Assembly: GCF_002068095.1 (NCBI RefSeq)
Contig: NZ_LWIG01000043.1
Location: 1-47,089, forward strand
DNA from: Bradyrhizobium sacchari
GTDB taxonomy: Bacteria > Pseudomonadota > Alphaproteobacteria > Rhizobiales > Xanthobacteraceae
Direction of reading: 5' to 3'
DNA length: 47,089 nucleotides
This document shows positions 1 through 8,803 of this stretch, piece by piece. The translations under genes were made by a program, and so were the position numbers. A model generated the notes under the pieces. The model did no database searches and had not been told where the DNA came from. It saw nothing but the letters and a program-made list of their open reading frames with translations. Numbering within the stretch: position 1 is the stretch's first letter; the number at the start of each line of letters is the position of its first letter.

Positions 1-208
1 GCAGGTGCCTGACCACCCCACGCTCGTAACCACCGGTCGCCTCGATCCCGACCCGCTCGACGCCCGCCTTTGCGAGCTCCGAGCACAGTTGCTTCCAGCC
101 CCGCATTGAGTTTGCGACCTGCAAACACAGAACCTGACCGCAAATCGCGACGTCCAGCTTGTCTTTGGCCGTATCGATGCCGGCCACAATCATGTTAGTC
201 TTCGTCAT
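1..208 (-). CDS. IS110-family transposase, N-terminal part (runs off left edge)
   Basis: The frame starts at an ATG at 208 and stays open to the left edge, giving about 69 residues. They read like the N-terminus of an IS110-family DEDD recombinase: an early VAGIDTAKDKLDVAI segment carrying the first catalytic Asp, and a later GIEATGGYE segment carrying the conserved Glu. IS110 enzymes move their element using a bridge RNA encoded in a noncoding end. The rest of the gene lies outside the window, so it cannot be said whether the element is intact. It is transcribed out of the window, with noncoding DNA upstream at 209-517. Confidence 0.85.
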   Translation of the reverse strand, partial: MTKTNMIVAGIDTAKDKLDVAICGQVLCLQVANSMRGWKQLCSELAKAGVERVGIEATGGYERGVVRHL

Positions 209-414
209 CTTCGTCGACCCCTGCCTTGTGAAGCGAACCAAATAGTTCCGGCAACCATCCGGGTCCGATGAAGGTGCTGGCGCGATCCTGCTACGGGGCA
301 GCCATAAACTGCTCAGGGTGGGCGCGATCCGATCGCCAGCGGCCTGCCGTGGTTGCAGCTGCGGCAGGCCATTCCTCTCGGAACACCCAGACAATATCCG
401 ATTGCGCTATTACA
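209..414 (-). other. Noncoding DNA upstream of IS110 transposase, possible bridge-RNA end
   Basis: No open frame here looks real. A perfect 9-bp inverted repeat (GGCCTGCCG 341-349 and CGGCAGGCC 362-370, 12-nt loop) could form an RNA hairpin on either strand. In the IS110 subgroup the bridge RNA is encoded in the noncoding end 5' of the transposase gene, which is where this stretch lies. In the IS1111 subgroup it is at the other end. The exact end of the element cannot be placed from one copy. Confidence 0.3.
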
Positions 415-500
415 AGGGTGGGCAAAACGTAGCGTGCCCACCACCTGCGTTTGAATCTGGAAAGATGGTGGGCACGGCGCTTTGCGCCTTTGCCCACCCT
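415..500. repeat. Nested palindromic intergenic repeat
   Basis: Two perfect inverted repeats are nested: outer arms AGGGTGGGCAAA (415-426) and TTTGCCCACCCT (489-500), inner arms CGTGCCCACCA (433-443) and TGGTGGGCACG (466-476). The whole can fold into one long stem. It resembles the GGGTGGGCAAA palindromes scattered between Bradyrhizobium genes. It sits 17 bp past the stop of the dehydrogenase gene, so it could also act as a 3' hairpin of that transcript. Confidence 0.75.
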
Positions 501-517
501 CCGAGACTACCAAGCGG

Positions 518-1597
518 CTACCGCCACGGCTGCACGATGATCTTGGTGTGCGCCTCCGGATTGGCGAGATCGGCGAACGCTTTTGCGACGCCTTCAATGC
601 CGACCTCGGCCGTGACCATCGTCGCAACATCCACCTGTCCTTCCGCGATCAGGCGCAACGAAGCCGCAAACTCCTCCGGAGTGTAGCCGAGCACGTACTG
701 GACGTTCAGCTCCTTCATGATGCCGAGCATGGGCTCGTTTCTGTCAGTCTCCATGCAGACGCCGACCACGATGATGCGCGCATCGCGCGGGGCACCCTCG
801 AACACCTGCTGCAGCAGGCCGGGCACGCCGACGCATTCGAAGATGATCGCGGGTTTCAGCGCCGGCAGCATGGCCTGGAACGGCGGCCGCGCCGCCTTCT
901 CGGCCTCCGACATCTGCGCATGCTCGGCCCAGGTCGCGTAGGGCTGCGACACCCTGGGATCGACGACGATGTCGGCGCCGAGCTTTGCCGCGAGCGCGCG
1001 CCGCGCCGGGGAATAGTCGGCGGCGACGATCGGATGCAGGCCCCTGATCTTCAGCGCGGCGATCACCGCGAGCCCGACCGGACCGCAGCCGATCACCAGC
1101 GGCACTTCATCGCCGCGAATGTTCGCTTTCGCCACCGCGTGAACGCCGACCGCGAGCGGTTCGGTGAGCGCGGCATGTTCCGGCGCAAGACCATTGGGCA
1201 CTTCGAGCAACAACGGCTCGCTCAGCAGCATCGCTTCCGCATAGCCGCCAACAAATTCGTTGGAATAGCCGATGCCCTTGATGCCCTCCGGCGTCAGCAG
1301 CGCGGGCAGCGAGCAGACCTGCGTCCCCGGCTTGAGCCGACGTTCGGTGCCGGGGCCGTAGTCGACGATCTCGCAGCAGAACTCGTGACCGAACACGACA
1401 TCGCGCGACAGATCCATCGGCGTGCGACCGGTCTTCCTGGCTATCTCCACCATCCTCGGAGCGTGCTGACGCGCATGCAGGTCGGAGCCGCAGATGCCGC
1501 AGGCGAGCGTCCTGACCAGAACCTGACCATTGCCCGGCTTCGGATCGGCCATCTCGCCAACGACAATCTCACCGTTCCTGAAAATCGCGGCGCGCAT
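518..1597 (-). CDS. Zinc-binding alcohol/polyol dehydrogenase (MDR family)
   Basis: This 359-residue medium-chain dehydrogenase oxidises an alcohol or polyol with NAD(P). It shows the catalytic zinc region (GICGSDLH with Cys36, then GHE at 70-72) and a Rossmann fingerprint VIGCGPVGLAV near residue 167. The four-cysteine structural zinc loop usual around residues 90-115 is absent, so it belongs to an MDR branch with only catalytic zinc. The start at 1597 is preceded by GGGAGGA at good spacing; the longer open frame upstream only overlaps the next gene. It lies 61 bp downstream of the EamA permease gene on the same strand, so the two may be cotranscribed. The substrate cannot be read from the sequence. 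Confidence 0.85.
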   Translation of the reverse strand: MRAAIFRNGEIVVGEMADPKPGNGQVLVRTLACGICGSDLHARQHAPRMVEIARKTGRTPMDLSRDVVFGHEFCCEIVDYGPGTERRLKPGTQVCSLPALLTPEGIKGIGYSNEFVGGYAEAMLLSEPLLLEVPNGLAPEHAALTEPLAVGVHAVAKANIRGDEVPLVIGCGPVGLAVIAALKIRGLHPIVAADYSPARRALAAKLGADIVVDPRVSQPYATWAEHAQMSEAEKAARPPFQAMLPALKPAIIFECVGVPGLLQQVFEGAPRDARIIVVGVCMETDRNEPMLGIMKELNVQYVLGYTPEEFAASLRLIAEGQVDVATMVTAEVGIEGVAKAFADLANPEAHTKIIVQPWR

Positions 1598-1658
1598 CCG
1601 GCTCCTCCCGTATCGTCTGGAGCCGTTGATAGCACGAGGCGGAAGCTGCGAACTTGCG

Positions 1659-2594
1659 TCAGGCGTTCGGGGAACGCTCTTCCAGCACCAGAAGCTGCGC
1701 GCGGCGAACGCGCTCGCGATGGGCGATGTAGAGGCCGCTGGCGACGATGAAGGCCGCGCCGACAATGGTCCAGATGCTCGGCACCTCGCCGAAAATGAAG
1801 AAGCCGAGAATGCTGACCCACAACAATTGCGAGTAGGAGAACGGCGCCAGCACCGAGGCATCGCCGTAGCGATAGGCCAGCACGACGATCCACTGTCCCG
1901 CGGTCGAGGCGACGCCGATGAAGATGCCGAGCGCAATCGCGGTCCAGGACGGCGTCACCCAGACGAACGGCACGATCGCGGTGAGGATCGCAAGGCCAGT
2001 CAGCGAGGAATAAGCCATGGTGGTGACGACGGCTTCCCGTCCGCTCATCATGCGCGTCAGGATCAGCGTGCCGGCCCAGCATGCCGCCGAGACCACCGGG
2101 AAGAAAGCAGCCGGATGAAACGCGCTGGTGCCCGGTCGCAGGATGATCAGCACGCCGACGAGGCCGAGCGCGGTCGCGAACCAGCGCCGCATGCCCACCT
2201 TCTCGCCGAGGAAGATGATCGACAGCGCGGTGACGAACAGCGGCGCGACGAAGCCGGTGGCGGACGCCTCCGCGATCGGGAGGAAACCAAGCCCCGTGAT
2301 GAAGAACAGCGAGGAGCCGAGCAGCACGGCGCCGCGCATCATTTGCAACCCGAGACGCTCGGTGCGCATCGCGTAATAAGGCGAAGACCGCAGCATCACC
2401 GGCGTGAAGATCAGCGCAAAGGTGAGAAAGCGGATCCAGGTGATCTCGATGGACGGCAGGCTGGTCGACAGATATTTCGCGGCGGTGTCGGAGCAGCCGA
2501 GAAACACCGTCGATAGCAGGATCAGTGCGATGCCCTTGAAGGGATGATCGACGCGCGCAGGCGCGCGGCGACCGACATGCTTCTTCTCGGGCAT
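1659..2594 (-). CDS. EamA/DMT-family membrane transporter
   Basis: An inner-membrane protein of about 311 residues with roughly ten hydrophobic segments and two repeats of the EamA fold. The first begins at FKGIALILLSTVFLGCSDTA, the second around the AACWAGTLILTRMM segment. Members export or import small metabolites; the substrate is unknown. The start at 2594 gives the usual family length, but its ribosome binding site is weak. A GTG at 2711 would add 39 unconserved residues. The C-terminus is basic (RERVRRAQ). It precedes the zinc dehydrogenase gene on the same strand. Confidence 0.8.
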   Translation of the reverse strand: MPEKKHVGRRAPARVDHPFKGIALILLSTVFLGCSDTAAKYLSTSLPSIEITWIRFLTFALIFTPVMLRSSPYYAMRTERLGLQMMRGAVLLGSSLFFITGLGFLPIAEASATGFVAPLFVTALSIIFLGEKVGMRRWFATALGLVGVLIILRPGTSAFHPAAFFPVVSAACWAGTLILTRMMSGREAVVTTMAYSSLTGLAILTAIVPFVWVTPSWTAIALGIFIGVASTAGQWIVVLAYRYGDASVLAPFSYSQLLWVSILGFFIFGEVPSIWTIVGAAFIVASGLYIAHRERVRRAQLLVLEERSPNA

Positions 2595-2789
2595 GGGCAC
2601 GGAAATACTGTCGAGCCTTGCGGCTGCGGCTGGCGGCGGGGTCACGGCTGGAACTCGGGAAAAATGCGAATCGAGTGCGTTCGTAAAAAACGACAAATGC
2701 GCCGCTTTCACAACTTCCGAAAACAGGATGCCGATATGCGCTGACCGCCGCGCGCATCAAGACTCCATTAAGAATGGGCCTTTGCTGCA

Positions 2790-3629
2790 CTACAGCATGG
2801 GCAGGCCACGCGGCTTCGGACCGCGCGGAAACGCCGCATCCAGCGCCGCAATCTCCTCCTTCGTCAGCACGAGGCTACCTGCCGCCGCATTCTCGCCGGC
2901 ATGTTCGGCGGATGACGCCTTCGGGATCGCGAACACCGTAGTCGCACGGGTGAGGAAGCTCAGGGCGACCTGACGCGGTGTCGCACGACGCGCCTCCGCA
3001 ATACGCGCGAGTACGGCGCCGCCCTTGCTGTTGCTCGCCGGAAAATCGTCGTGGCCGAACGGCGAATAGGCGACGGCGGCAACGCCATGCTGCTCGCACC
3101 ACGGGATCACCGCATGCTCGATGGCGCGTTCCTTGAGATGATAGAGCACCTGATTGCAGGCGATCCGCCCTTCGCCCGCGACATCGAGAATCTCCTCGAG
3201 ATCGTCGGCGTCGAAATTGGACACGCCCCAGGATTTGATCTTGCCTGATGTCACCAGCTCCTCGAATGCGGCAACGGTGTCCTCGAGTGGATACGAACCA
3301 CGCCAGTGCAGGAGATAGCAGTCGAGCCGATCGGTCTTCAGCCGCTTCAGCGAGCGCTCGCAGGCCGCGATGGTACCCCGGCGCGAAGCATTGCTCGGCA
3401 GCACCTTCGAGACCAGGAACACTTCGTCGCGCCGGCCCGCGATCGCATCCGCGATGACGAGCTCGGCATCGCCGTACATCTCGGCGGTGTCGATGTGGGT
3501 CATGCCGAGATCGATCCCGCGCTGCAGCGCCGCGATCGCGCGCCTGCGGTCGCCATGGTCGAGATACCAGGTGCCCTGTCCGATCACGGAGACGTTGGCG
3601 CCGGTCTTGCCGAAGGGTTTTGTGTTCAT
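2790..3629 (-). CDS. Aldo/keto reductase
   Basis: A 279-residue NADPH-dependent aldo/keto reductase. The catalytic tetrad is visible: Asp and Tyr in HIDTAEMYGDAE, Lys in FLVSKVLP and His in CYLLHWRG. The later GVSNF and IPKASS motifs match the TIM-barrel and coenzyme-binding parts of the family. ATG 3629 has an AAGGAA ribosome binding site. Its gene begins 10 bp after the stop of the SMP-30-like lactonase gene, so the two form an operon and probably act on related sugar or aldehyde substrates. The specific substrate is unknown. Confidence 0.9.
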   Translation of the reverse strand: MNTKPFGKTGANVSVIGQGTWYLDHGDRRRAIAALQRGIDLGMTHIDTAEMYGDAELVIADAIAGRRDEVFLVSKVLPSNASRRGTIAACERSLKRLKTDRLDCYLLHWRGSYPLEDTVAAFEELVTSGKIKSWGVSNFDADDLEEILDVAGEGRIACNQVLYHLKERAIEHAVIPWCEQHGVAAVAYSPFGHDDFPASNSKGGAVLARIAEARRATPRQVALSFLTRATTVFAIPKASSAEHAGENAAAGSLVLTKEEIAALDAAFPRGPKPRGLPML

Positions 3630-3639
3630 GTTTGTTCCT

Positions 3640-4548
3640 TCAGATGCTCTGGAGACCGCTGATGTCGGCGACCAGCACGCTGCCGGTCGCAGACTCCGTG
3701 ATATAGAGCCGATCCTTGTTTTCGCCACCGATGGCGACATTCGTGCAATTCGGCCCTGCGCATGACTTGATCCGCGCGATCAGTTCCCCGTTCGGCGCGA
3801 ACACGAAGACATGGCCGAGCGAGGCATGGCCGACGAACAGGCGCCCCTTCGCATCCATTGTCATGCCGTCGGGGCCGCTGGTGCCGAACAGCGAGCAGAA
3901 GCGGCCGACCTTGGACACGCTGCCGTCCTTCATGAACGGCAGCCGCCAGACCGCATTGTCGCGCGTCATCGCGACGAACAGCACGGTTTCGGTTGGATCG
4001 AGCACGAGACCATTCGGGCTGATGCCGGTGTCGATCAGGCAATCGAGCCGCCCGTTTGGTGCGAGACGATAGACCCGGCCGCTCGGATCGTGCAGGCCGG
4101 TCTGGCCCTGATCGGTGAAATAGATGTCACCGTTGGAGGCGAGATGCAGGTCGTTGCAGCCCCGAAACGATTCCGAATTGCGTGCGGTCAGGATCGGCTT
4201 GATGCGGCCCGCCGTCGCGCCGAGCTCCATGATGCCGTGCATGTAGTCGGCGACCAGGATGCGGCCGTCGGCTGCGACCTTCAGCCCATTCGGCCAGCCC
4301 TCGTATTCGATCACGAGCGACCATTCCCCGTCGGGCGCAATGCGGAAGATACGGCCGAACGGAATGTCGACGATGTAGAGATGGCCGTCCCTGTCGAATG
4401 ACGGCCCTTCGATGAAGGAGTCCGTCGCAACGCCCGGGCGGTTGGCGTCGGCCCAATCGGTCCGCTCGCCCTTGCGGCGGAATTTGTCGGGCATCGCGGA
4501 GAAGAGCCTGGTCTCGATCAGGCGCGGCGGCGTTTCCAGGTACATCAT
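3640..4548 (-). CDS. SMP-30/gluconolactonase-like beta-propeller protein
   Basis: About 302 residues with the repeating blades of the SMP-30/regucalcin/gluconolactonase family. Seen are EGPSFDRDGHLYIVD (metal-binding Glu near the start), GRIFRIAPDG, WPNGLKVAADGRI, GCNDLHLASNGDIYFTD, SPNGLVLD and GPDGMTMDAKGRLFVG. Such enzymes hydrolyse sugar lactones using a divalent metal. There is no signal peptide, so it is cytoplasmic. The start is uncertain: ATG 4548 or 4545 gives the family length, with no strong ribosome binding site, and an ATG at 4593 adds 15 residues. The aldo/keto reductase gene follows after 10 bp. Confidence 0.8.
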   Translation of the reverse strand: MMYLETPPRLIETRLFSAMPDKFRRKGERTDWADANRPGVATDSFIEGPSFDRDGHLYIVDIPFGRIFRIAPDGEWSLVIEYEGWPNGLKVAADGRILVADYMHGIMELGATAGRIKPILTARNSESFRGCNDLHLASNGDIYFTDQGQTGLHDPSGRVYRLAPNGRLDCLIDTGISPNGLVLDPTETVLFVAMTRDNAVWRLPFMKDGSVSKVGRFCSLFGTSGPDGMTMDAKGRLFVGHASLGHVFVFAPNGELIARIKSCAGPNCTNVAIGGENKDRLYITESATGSVLVADISGLQSI

Positions 4549-4658
4549 TGCTTTTATGGGTGTTGAGGGGGAGCGCGCGCCAGCATACGGCACAATGGCG
4601 GGCGCGTCGATTGGGGCAATACCATAGCCGCAATTGGTGCCCGGCGCTTACACTCCGA

Positions 4659-4705
4659 CGTCGTCCCGGCCTAGTGCGCAATTGCGCACGGGCGGCGGGA
4701 CGACG
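4659..4705. repeat. Palindromic repeat with central TGCGCAATTGCGCA
   Basis: Arms CGTCGTCCCG (4659-4668) and CGGGACGACG (4696-4705) flank a perfect 14-bp palindrome at 4675-4688. It belongs to a repeat type common between Bradyrhizobium genes. It lies in the region upstream of the lactonase gene and downstream of nasC. Confidence 0.65.
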
Positions 4706-4739
4706 ATGGGGAGATGGATGAGCGCCGCCTCAACAAACA

Positions 4740-4855
4740 CGTCATTGCGAGCGCAGCGAAGCAATCCAGAATCCCTCCGCGGAAAGACTCTGGATTGCTT
4801 CGCGGAGCCTGTCATCGGGCCGCGCTTCGCGCGGACCCGTTGGCTCGCAATGACG
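4740..4855. repeat. REP-like palindrome, CGTCATTGCGAG family (copy 1)
   Basis: The element begins CGTCATTGCGAGCGCAGCGA and ends in the inverted form CTCGCAATGACG, with an inner TCTGGATTGCTTCGCGG arm. Related copies lie at 36460-36538, 38109-38196 and 42260-42339. It starts 16 bp past the nasC stop codon and can form a large hairpin in the 3' end of the nasC mRNA. This copy carries an extra inner hairpin (CCGCGCTTCGCGCGG) that the others lack. Confidence 0.8.
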
Positions 4856-4871
4856 ATGGAGAGAGACGGCC

Positions 4872-7574
4872 CTACCCCGCCGCGCTCGCGACCTTGGCCG
4901 GCTGCGCGGGCACCTCCGTCGTCGCGATCAGGCGCTTCAGCTCGGGGATGCAGGAGCCGCAATTGGTGCCGGCCTTGAGCTTGGCGCCGATCTCGGCGGC
5001 GGTGCGTGCGCCGCCAGCGATGGCGTCGCAGATGGAGCCGCGGCCGACGCCGAAGCAGGCGCAGACGATCGGGCCGGTCGAGGCGGCGCCCTCGCTGGAC
5101 TTGCCGGACAGCAGCATGCGGCGCTGATCGTCGGTGACCTGATCGGCCACGAACAGGCTCTTCACCACCTCCCAATCGCCGGCGTCGTGGGCGGGCCCGA
5201 CGAACAGGCAGGTCTCGATGCGATCGCCTGCGAACGAGGCGGCGCGATAGACGCCGCCGCCGAAATCGCGGTACTCGGCAACGTCCTCACCGGCGACGCC
5301 CTCGAGCCAGGCCGGCCAGCGCGCGAGATCCGCGTTGTCGGCGAAGAGATAGCCGAAGCCGCCGGTCACCGTGACGCGGGTCCACAACAGGTTCTGCGGC
5401 AGCTCGAGCTGCTTGCGCGACAGCGCGAAACCGCGGAAGACGAATTCATAGGGCGCGATCGCGGCCGGCGTCGCCTTGGCTTCCGGCTGCCCCGAGAACG
5501 GATCGGTGAAGGACTGCACCAGCGCACCGACGCGGCCGTGCGAGGCGTTCATCGCGCTCCAGTGGATCGGCACGAACAGGGTGCCGCGCTGCTGCCCTTC
5601 ACTGACGAGGGCCTTCAGGATGCATTGGCCGTAATCGGTGGTGATGCGGGCATAGCCGTCATGGGCGATGCCATATTTGCTGGCGTCATCGGGATGAATC
5701 TCGACGAATGGCTCGGGCAGATGCGCGCCCAGCCGCTGGCTGAGGCCCGTGCGCGTCATGGTGTGCCACTGGTCGCGGATGCGCCCGGTGTTGAGCCGCA
5801 GGGGACGCGACGGCCCGGTCTCGCCGCGCAGCACTGGCACTTCCGGGGCAATGAAGCGGCCTTTGCCGTCATTGGTGAAGAAGCCGCCTTGCGCGAAGAA
5901 GCGCTCGCCAGGTGTCCCGCCCTCGCGCACCGGCCACTGCACCGGCTTCAGCGCGTCGAAGGCGTCGTCGGACAGCGAGGTCAGCGCGCCGATGTCGAAA
6001 TCGCGCCTGCCATCGTTCTCGAAAGCGGAGAGCGCGGCGTGCTCGCGGAAGATATCGGCCGCCGATTTGTAACTGAAACTGTCGCCGAAGCCGAGGCGCT
6101 TTGCGGTCTCGCTGAGGATCCACCAATCGGGCCGCGCCTCGCCCGGTGCCGGGAGGAACGCGCGCTGGCGCGAGATGCGGCGTTCGGAATTGGTCACCGT
6201 GCCCGACTTCTCGCCCCAGGCCAGCGCCGGCAGCAGAACATGCGGGCCGGCTTCGACGGTGTCGTTGGAGAGCACGTTCTCGGAGACCACGAACAGCTCG
6301 AGCTTCTTCAGCGCCGCGCGCACGAAGTCGGCATCGGGCAGCGACACCGCGGGGTTGGTACCCATCACCCACAGCGCCTTGACCTCGCCGCGGTTGATCG
6401 CCTCGAACAGCTGCACCGCCTTCAGCCCCTCGTGGGTGGCGATGCGCGGCGCCTTCCAGAACCGCCTGACACGGTCGATGTCGGGCGGCGTGAAGCCCAT
6501 ATGGGCGGCGAGCATATTGGCGAGGCCGCCGACCTCGCGGCCGCCCATCGCGTTGGGCTGGCCGGTGAGCGAGAACGGCGAAGCGCCCGGCTTGCCGATC
6601 CGGCCCGTGGCAAGATGGCAATTCAGGATCGCGTTGACCTTGTCGGTGCCCTGCGCCGACTGATTGACACCTTGCGAATAGAGCGTGACGACCTTCGCGG
6701 TGTCGCGGAACATCTTGAAGAAGGTCGCGACGTCCTGCTCGGACAGGCCCGTAGCCAGCGCGGTCGCGGTGACGCTGCCGGCGATGTTGCGCGCACGCGC
6801 CAGCGCGTCGTCGAAACCGCTGGTATTCTCAGCGATGTAGTCCTGGTCCAGCGCGCCGTTGTCGGCGAGGTGGACGAACAGGCCGGAGAATAGCGCGGTG
6901 TCGGTGCCGGGCTTGAGGCCAAGGAACAGATCGACGTCGCTGGCGGTGTCGGTGCGGCGCGGATCGATCACGATCATGCGCGCGCCGCGTTCCCCGCGGT
7001 TCTTCAGCATGCGCTGGAACAGCACGGGATGGCACCAGGCCGCATTCGAGCCGACGAAGACGAGCAGGTCGGCCCGGTCGAGATCCTCGTAGCAGCCGGG
7101 CACGGTGTCGGCGCCGAAGGCGCGGCGATGGCCGGCGACCGAGGACGACATGCAGAGCCGCGAATTGGTGTCGACATTCGCGGTGCCGACGAAGCCCTTC
7201 ATCAGCTTGTTGGCGACGTAATAATCCTCGGTGAGGAGCTGGCCGGAAAGATAGAACGCGACCGCGTCGGCGCCGTCGCGCGCCACGATGTGCTGCATGC
7301 GGTGGGCGACGTGGTCGAGCGCATCGCTCCAGGCGACGCGTTCCAGCACGCCCTTGCAGCGGATCATGGGATAGAGCAGCCGGCTCTCCAGCCCGACCGT
7401 CTCACCGAGCGCCGAGCCTTTCGAGCACAGCCGGCCGAAATTGGCGGGATGATCGGGATCTCCCGCGATCGCGGCGCCGCCCTTGCCATCGGGTGTCGCC
7501 AGCACGCCGCAGCCGACGCCGCAATAGGGGCACGTCGTCTTGGTGGTGCGAAGGTTTGGATCGATCGCCGTCAT
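4872..7574 (-). CDS. nasC: Assimilatory nitrate reductase catalytic subunit
   Basis: A 900-residue cytoplasmic molybdopterin enzyme that reduces nitrate to nitrite. The N-terminus carries a [4Fe-4S] motif (Cys15, Cys18, Cys22, Cys50), followed by the bis-MGD oxidoreductase domains. A C-terminal extension has the BFD-like [2Fe-2S] pattern with Cys838, Cys840, Cys872 and Cys875, as in NasA/NasC proteins that take electrons from a flavoprotein. There is no Tat signal. ATG 7574 lies 1 bp after the flp stop, so the two are translationally close. The order narK-bjgb-flp-nasC matches the B. diazoefficiens nitrate assimilation/NO detoxification operon. No nitrite reductase gene is in the window; nitrite must be handled by a product encoded elsewhere. 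Confidence 0.95.
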   Translation of the reverse strand: MTAIDPNLRTTKTTCPYCGVGCGVLATPDGKGGAAIAGDPDHPANFGRLCSKGSALGETVGLESRLLYPMIRCKGVLERVAWSDALDHVAHRMQHIVARDGADAVAFYLSGQLLTEDYYVANKLMKGFVGTANVDTNSRLCMSSSVAGHRRAFGADTVPGCYEDLDRADLLVFVGSNAAWCHPVLFQRMLKNRGERGARMIVIDPRRTDTASDVDLFLGLKPGTDTALFSGLFVHLADNGALDQDYIAENTSGFDDALARARNIAGSVTATALATGLSEQDVATFFKMFRDTAKVVTLYSQGVNQSAQGTDKVNAILNCHLATGRIGKPGASPFSLTGQPNAMGGREVGGLANMLAAHMGFTPPDIDRVRRFWKAPRIATHEGLKAVQLFEAINRGEVKALWVMGTNPAVSLPDADFVRAALKKLELFVVSENVLSNDTVEAGPHVLLPALAWGEKSGTVTNSERRISRQRAFLPAPGEARPDWWILSETAKRLGFGDSFSYKSAADIFREHAALSAFENDGRRDFDIGALTSLSDDAFDALKPVQWPVREGGTPGERFFAQGGFFTNDGKGRFIAPEVPVLRGETGPSRPLRLNTGRIRDQWHTMTRTGLSQRLGAHLPEPFVEIHPDDASKYGIAHDGYARITTDYGQCILKALVSEGQQRGTLFVPIHWSAMNASHGRVGALVQSFTDPFSGQPEAKATPAAIAPYEFVFRGFALSRKQLELPQNLLWTRVTVTGGFGYLFADNADLARWPAWLEGVAGEDVAEYRDFGGGVYRAASFAGDRIETCLFVGPAHDAGDWEVVKSLFVADQVTDDQRRMLLSGKSSEGAASTGPIVCACFGVGRGSICDAIAGGARTAAEIGAKLKAGTNCGSCIPELKRLIATTEVPAQPAKVASAAG

Positions 7575-7575
7575 C

Positions 7576-8793
7576 TCACGCCGCTTTCGGAGGCAACGCG
7601 AGCGCGCGGCCGAACATCATGTCGGTGCGGATCGCGGCGACCTTGTCGCGATTGCGGATCAGCTCGAGATACCAGAGCGCATCGACGGTATCGCCGATCA
7701 GCACCGCGCCGGTGAGCCGGCCGTCGGCGATGACGAGCTTCTTGTAGGTGCCGCGCCTGCGGTCTGACAGCACCAGGCTCTCGCTGCCCTGCCCGCCCAT
7801 GAAGTCGCCGGCGGAGAACACGCTGACGCCGGAGACCTTGAGGTTGGTCGAGACCACGCTGCCCTGATAAGCGGCGGGCCGGCCGGCGAGATGCCGCGCC
7901 AGTACTCGCGCCTGCTCATAGGCCGGCTCGACCAGGCCGTAGCAGGTGCCGCGATGCTCGGCGCATTCGCCGAGCGCGAAAATGTCGGATGAAGAGGTCT
8001 GCATCACATCGTTGACGACGACGCCGCGGTTGACAGCAATCCCCGCCTCTTTCGCCAGCGCGACGTTCGGCCTGATGCCCGCGGCGAAGATCACCGCATC
8101 GGCCTCGATGCGGCTGCCGTCGGCAAGCTCGACGGCCTCGACATGACCGTCGCCATGGATTCGGGCGGTCGAGGCATTGAGCAGGATGCGGATGCCCTTG
8201 CGCTCGACCAGCGTCTTGAGCAGGTCGGCCGCGGGCGCGTCGAGCTGACGCTCCATCAGCCGGTCCATCAGATGCAGCAGGGTGACGGGCGCGCCGGCTT
8301 TGGCGAGGCCATAGGCGGCCTCCAGGCCGAGCAGGCCGCCGCCGACCACGACGACGCGCTTCTTCGCCGCAGCCAGCGTCAGCAGCAGGTCGACATCGCG
8401 CGTGTCGCGAAAGGTGTGCACGCCCGCGAGATCGGCGCCAGGCACGTTGAGCCGCAACGGTGTCGATCCGGTCGCAAGCACGAGCTTGGAATATTCCATG
8501 CTTTCTTCGCCGGCGATCTTGAGCTCGCGGCGGCCGGCGTCGATCTCGGTGACGCGATAGCCGTAGCGCACCGTGACGCCACGTTCACGCCACCAATCGG
8601 CCGGCCTGAGCTCGATCTCGTGCGAGCCGGTCTCGCCGGCCAGCACGGAGGAGAGCAGCACGCGATTGTAGGCGAGCCGCGGCTCATCGCCGATGACGGC
8701 AACCGCGTAGCGGCCGAGTGCGGTCTTGGCGAGTTCATCGACAAGCCGCGCGGCCGCCATACCGTTACCGACGATGACCAGCGGTTCACTCAC
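7576..8793 (-). CDS. flp: FAD/NAD(P)H oxidoreductase (electron donor to nitrate reductase)
   Basis: A 405-residue pyridine-nucleotide disulphide-type flavoprotein. It has an N-terminal FAD motif (VIVGNGMAAARL), a second NAD-binding motif (VVVVGGGLLGLEAAYGL near residue 150), and the ALGECAEH flavin-binding segment. It resembles the N-terminal half of NirB and rubredoxin reductases. In the homologous B. diazoefficiens operon this protein is proposed to pass electrons from NAD(P)H to NasC and Bjgb. It starts with GTG at 8793 after an AGGAG site, 10 bp past the bjgb stop, and ends 1 bp before nasC. Confidence 0.9.
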   Translation of the reverse strand: MSEPLVIVGNGMAAARLVDELAKTALGRYAVAVIGDEPRLAYNRVLLSSVLAGETGSHEIELRPADWWRERGVTVRYGYRVTEIDAGRRELKIAGEESMEYSKLVLATGSTPLRLNVPGADLAGVHTFRDTRDVDLLLTLAAAKKRVVVVGGGLLGLEAAYGLAKAGAPVTLLHLMDRLMERQLDAPAADLLKTLVERKGIRILLNASTARIHGDGHVEAVELADGSRIEADAVIFAAGIRPNVALAKEAGIAVNRGVVVNDVMQTSSSDIFALGECAEHRGTCYGLVEPAYEQARVLARHLAGRPAAYQGSVVSTNLKVSGVSVFSAGDFMGGQGSESLVLSDRRRGTYKKLVIADGRLTGAVLIGDTVDALWYLELIRNRDKVAAIRTDMMFGRALALPPKAA

Positions 8794-8803
8794 GAGGCAT
8801 CTC

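Noticed and set aside
482..1750. A 422-codon plus-strand open frame.
   Set aside because: Antisense shadow of the zinc dehydrogenase gene; the product is His/Arg-rich without recognisable domains.
4740..4855. REP copies as a CRISPR array.
   Set aside because: The copies are palindromic, far apart and singly placed; there are no evenly spaced direct repeats with unique spacers and no cas genes.
5187..6893. A 568-codon open frame on the plus strand.
   Set aside because: It is the antisense shadow of nasC in high-GC DNA; no family match and a conserved gene lies opposite.
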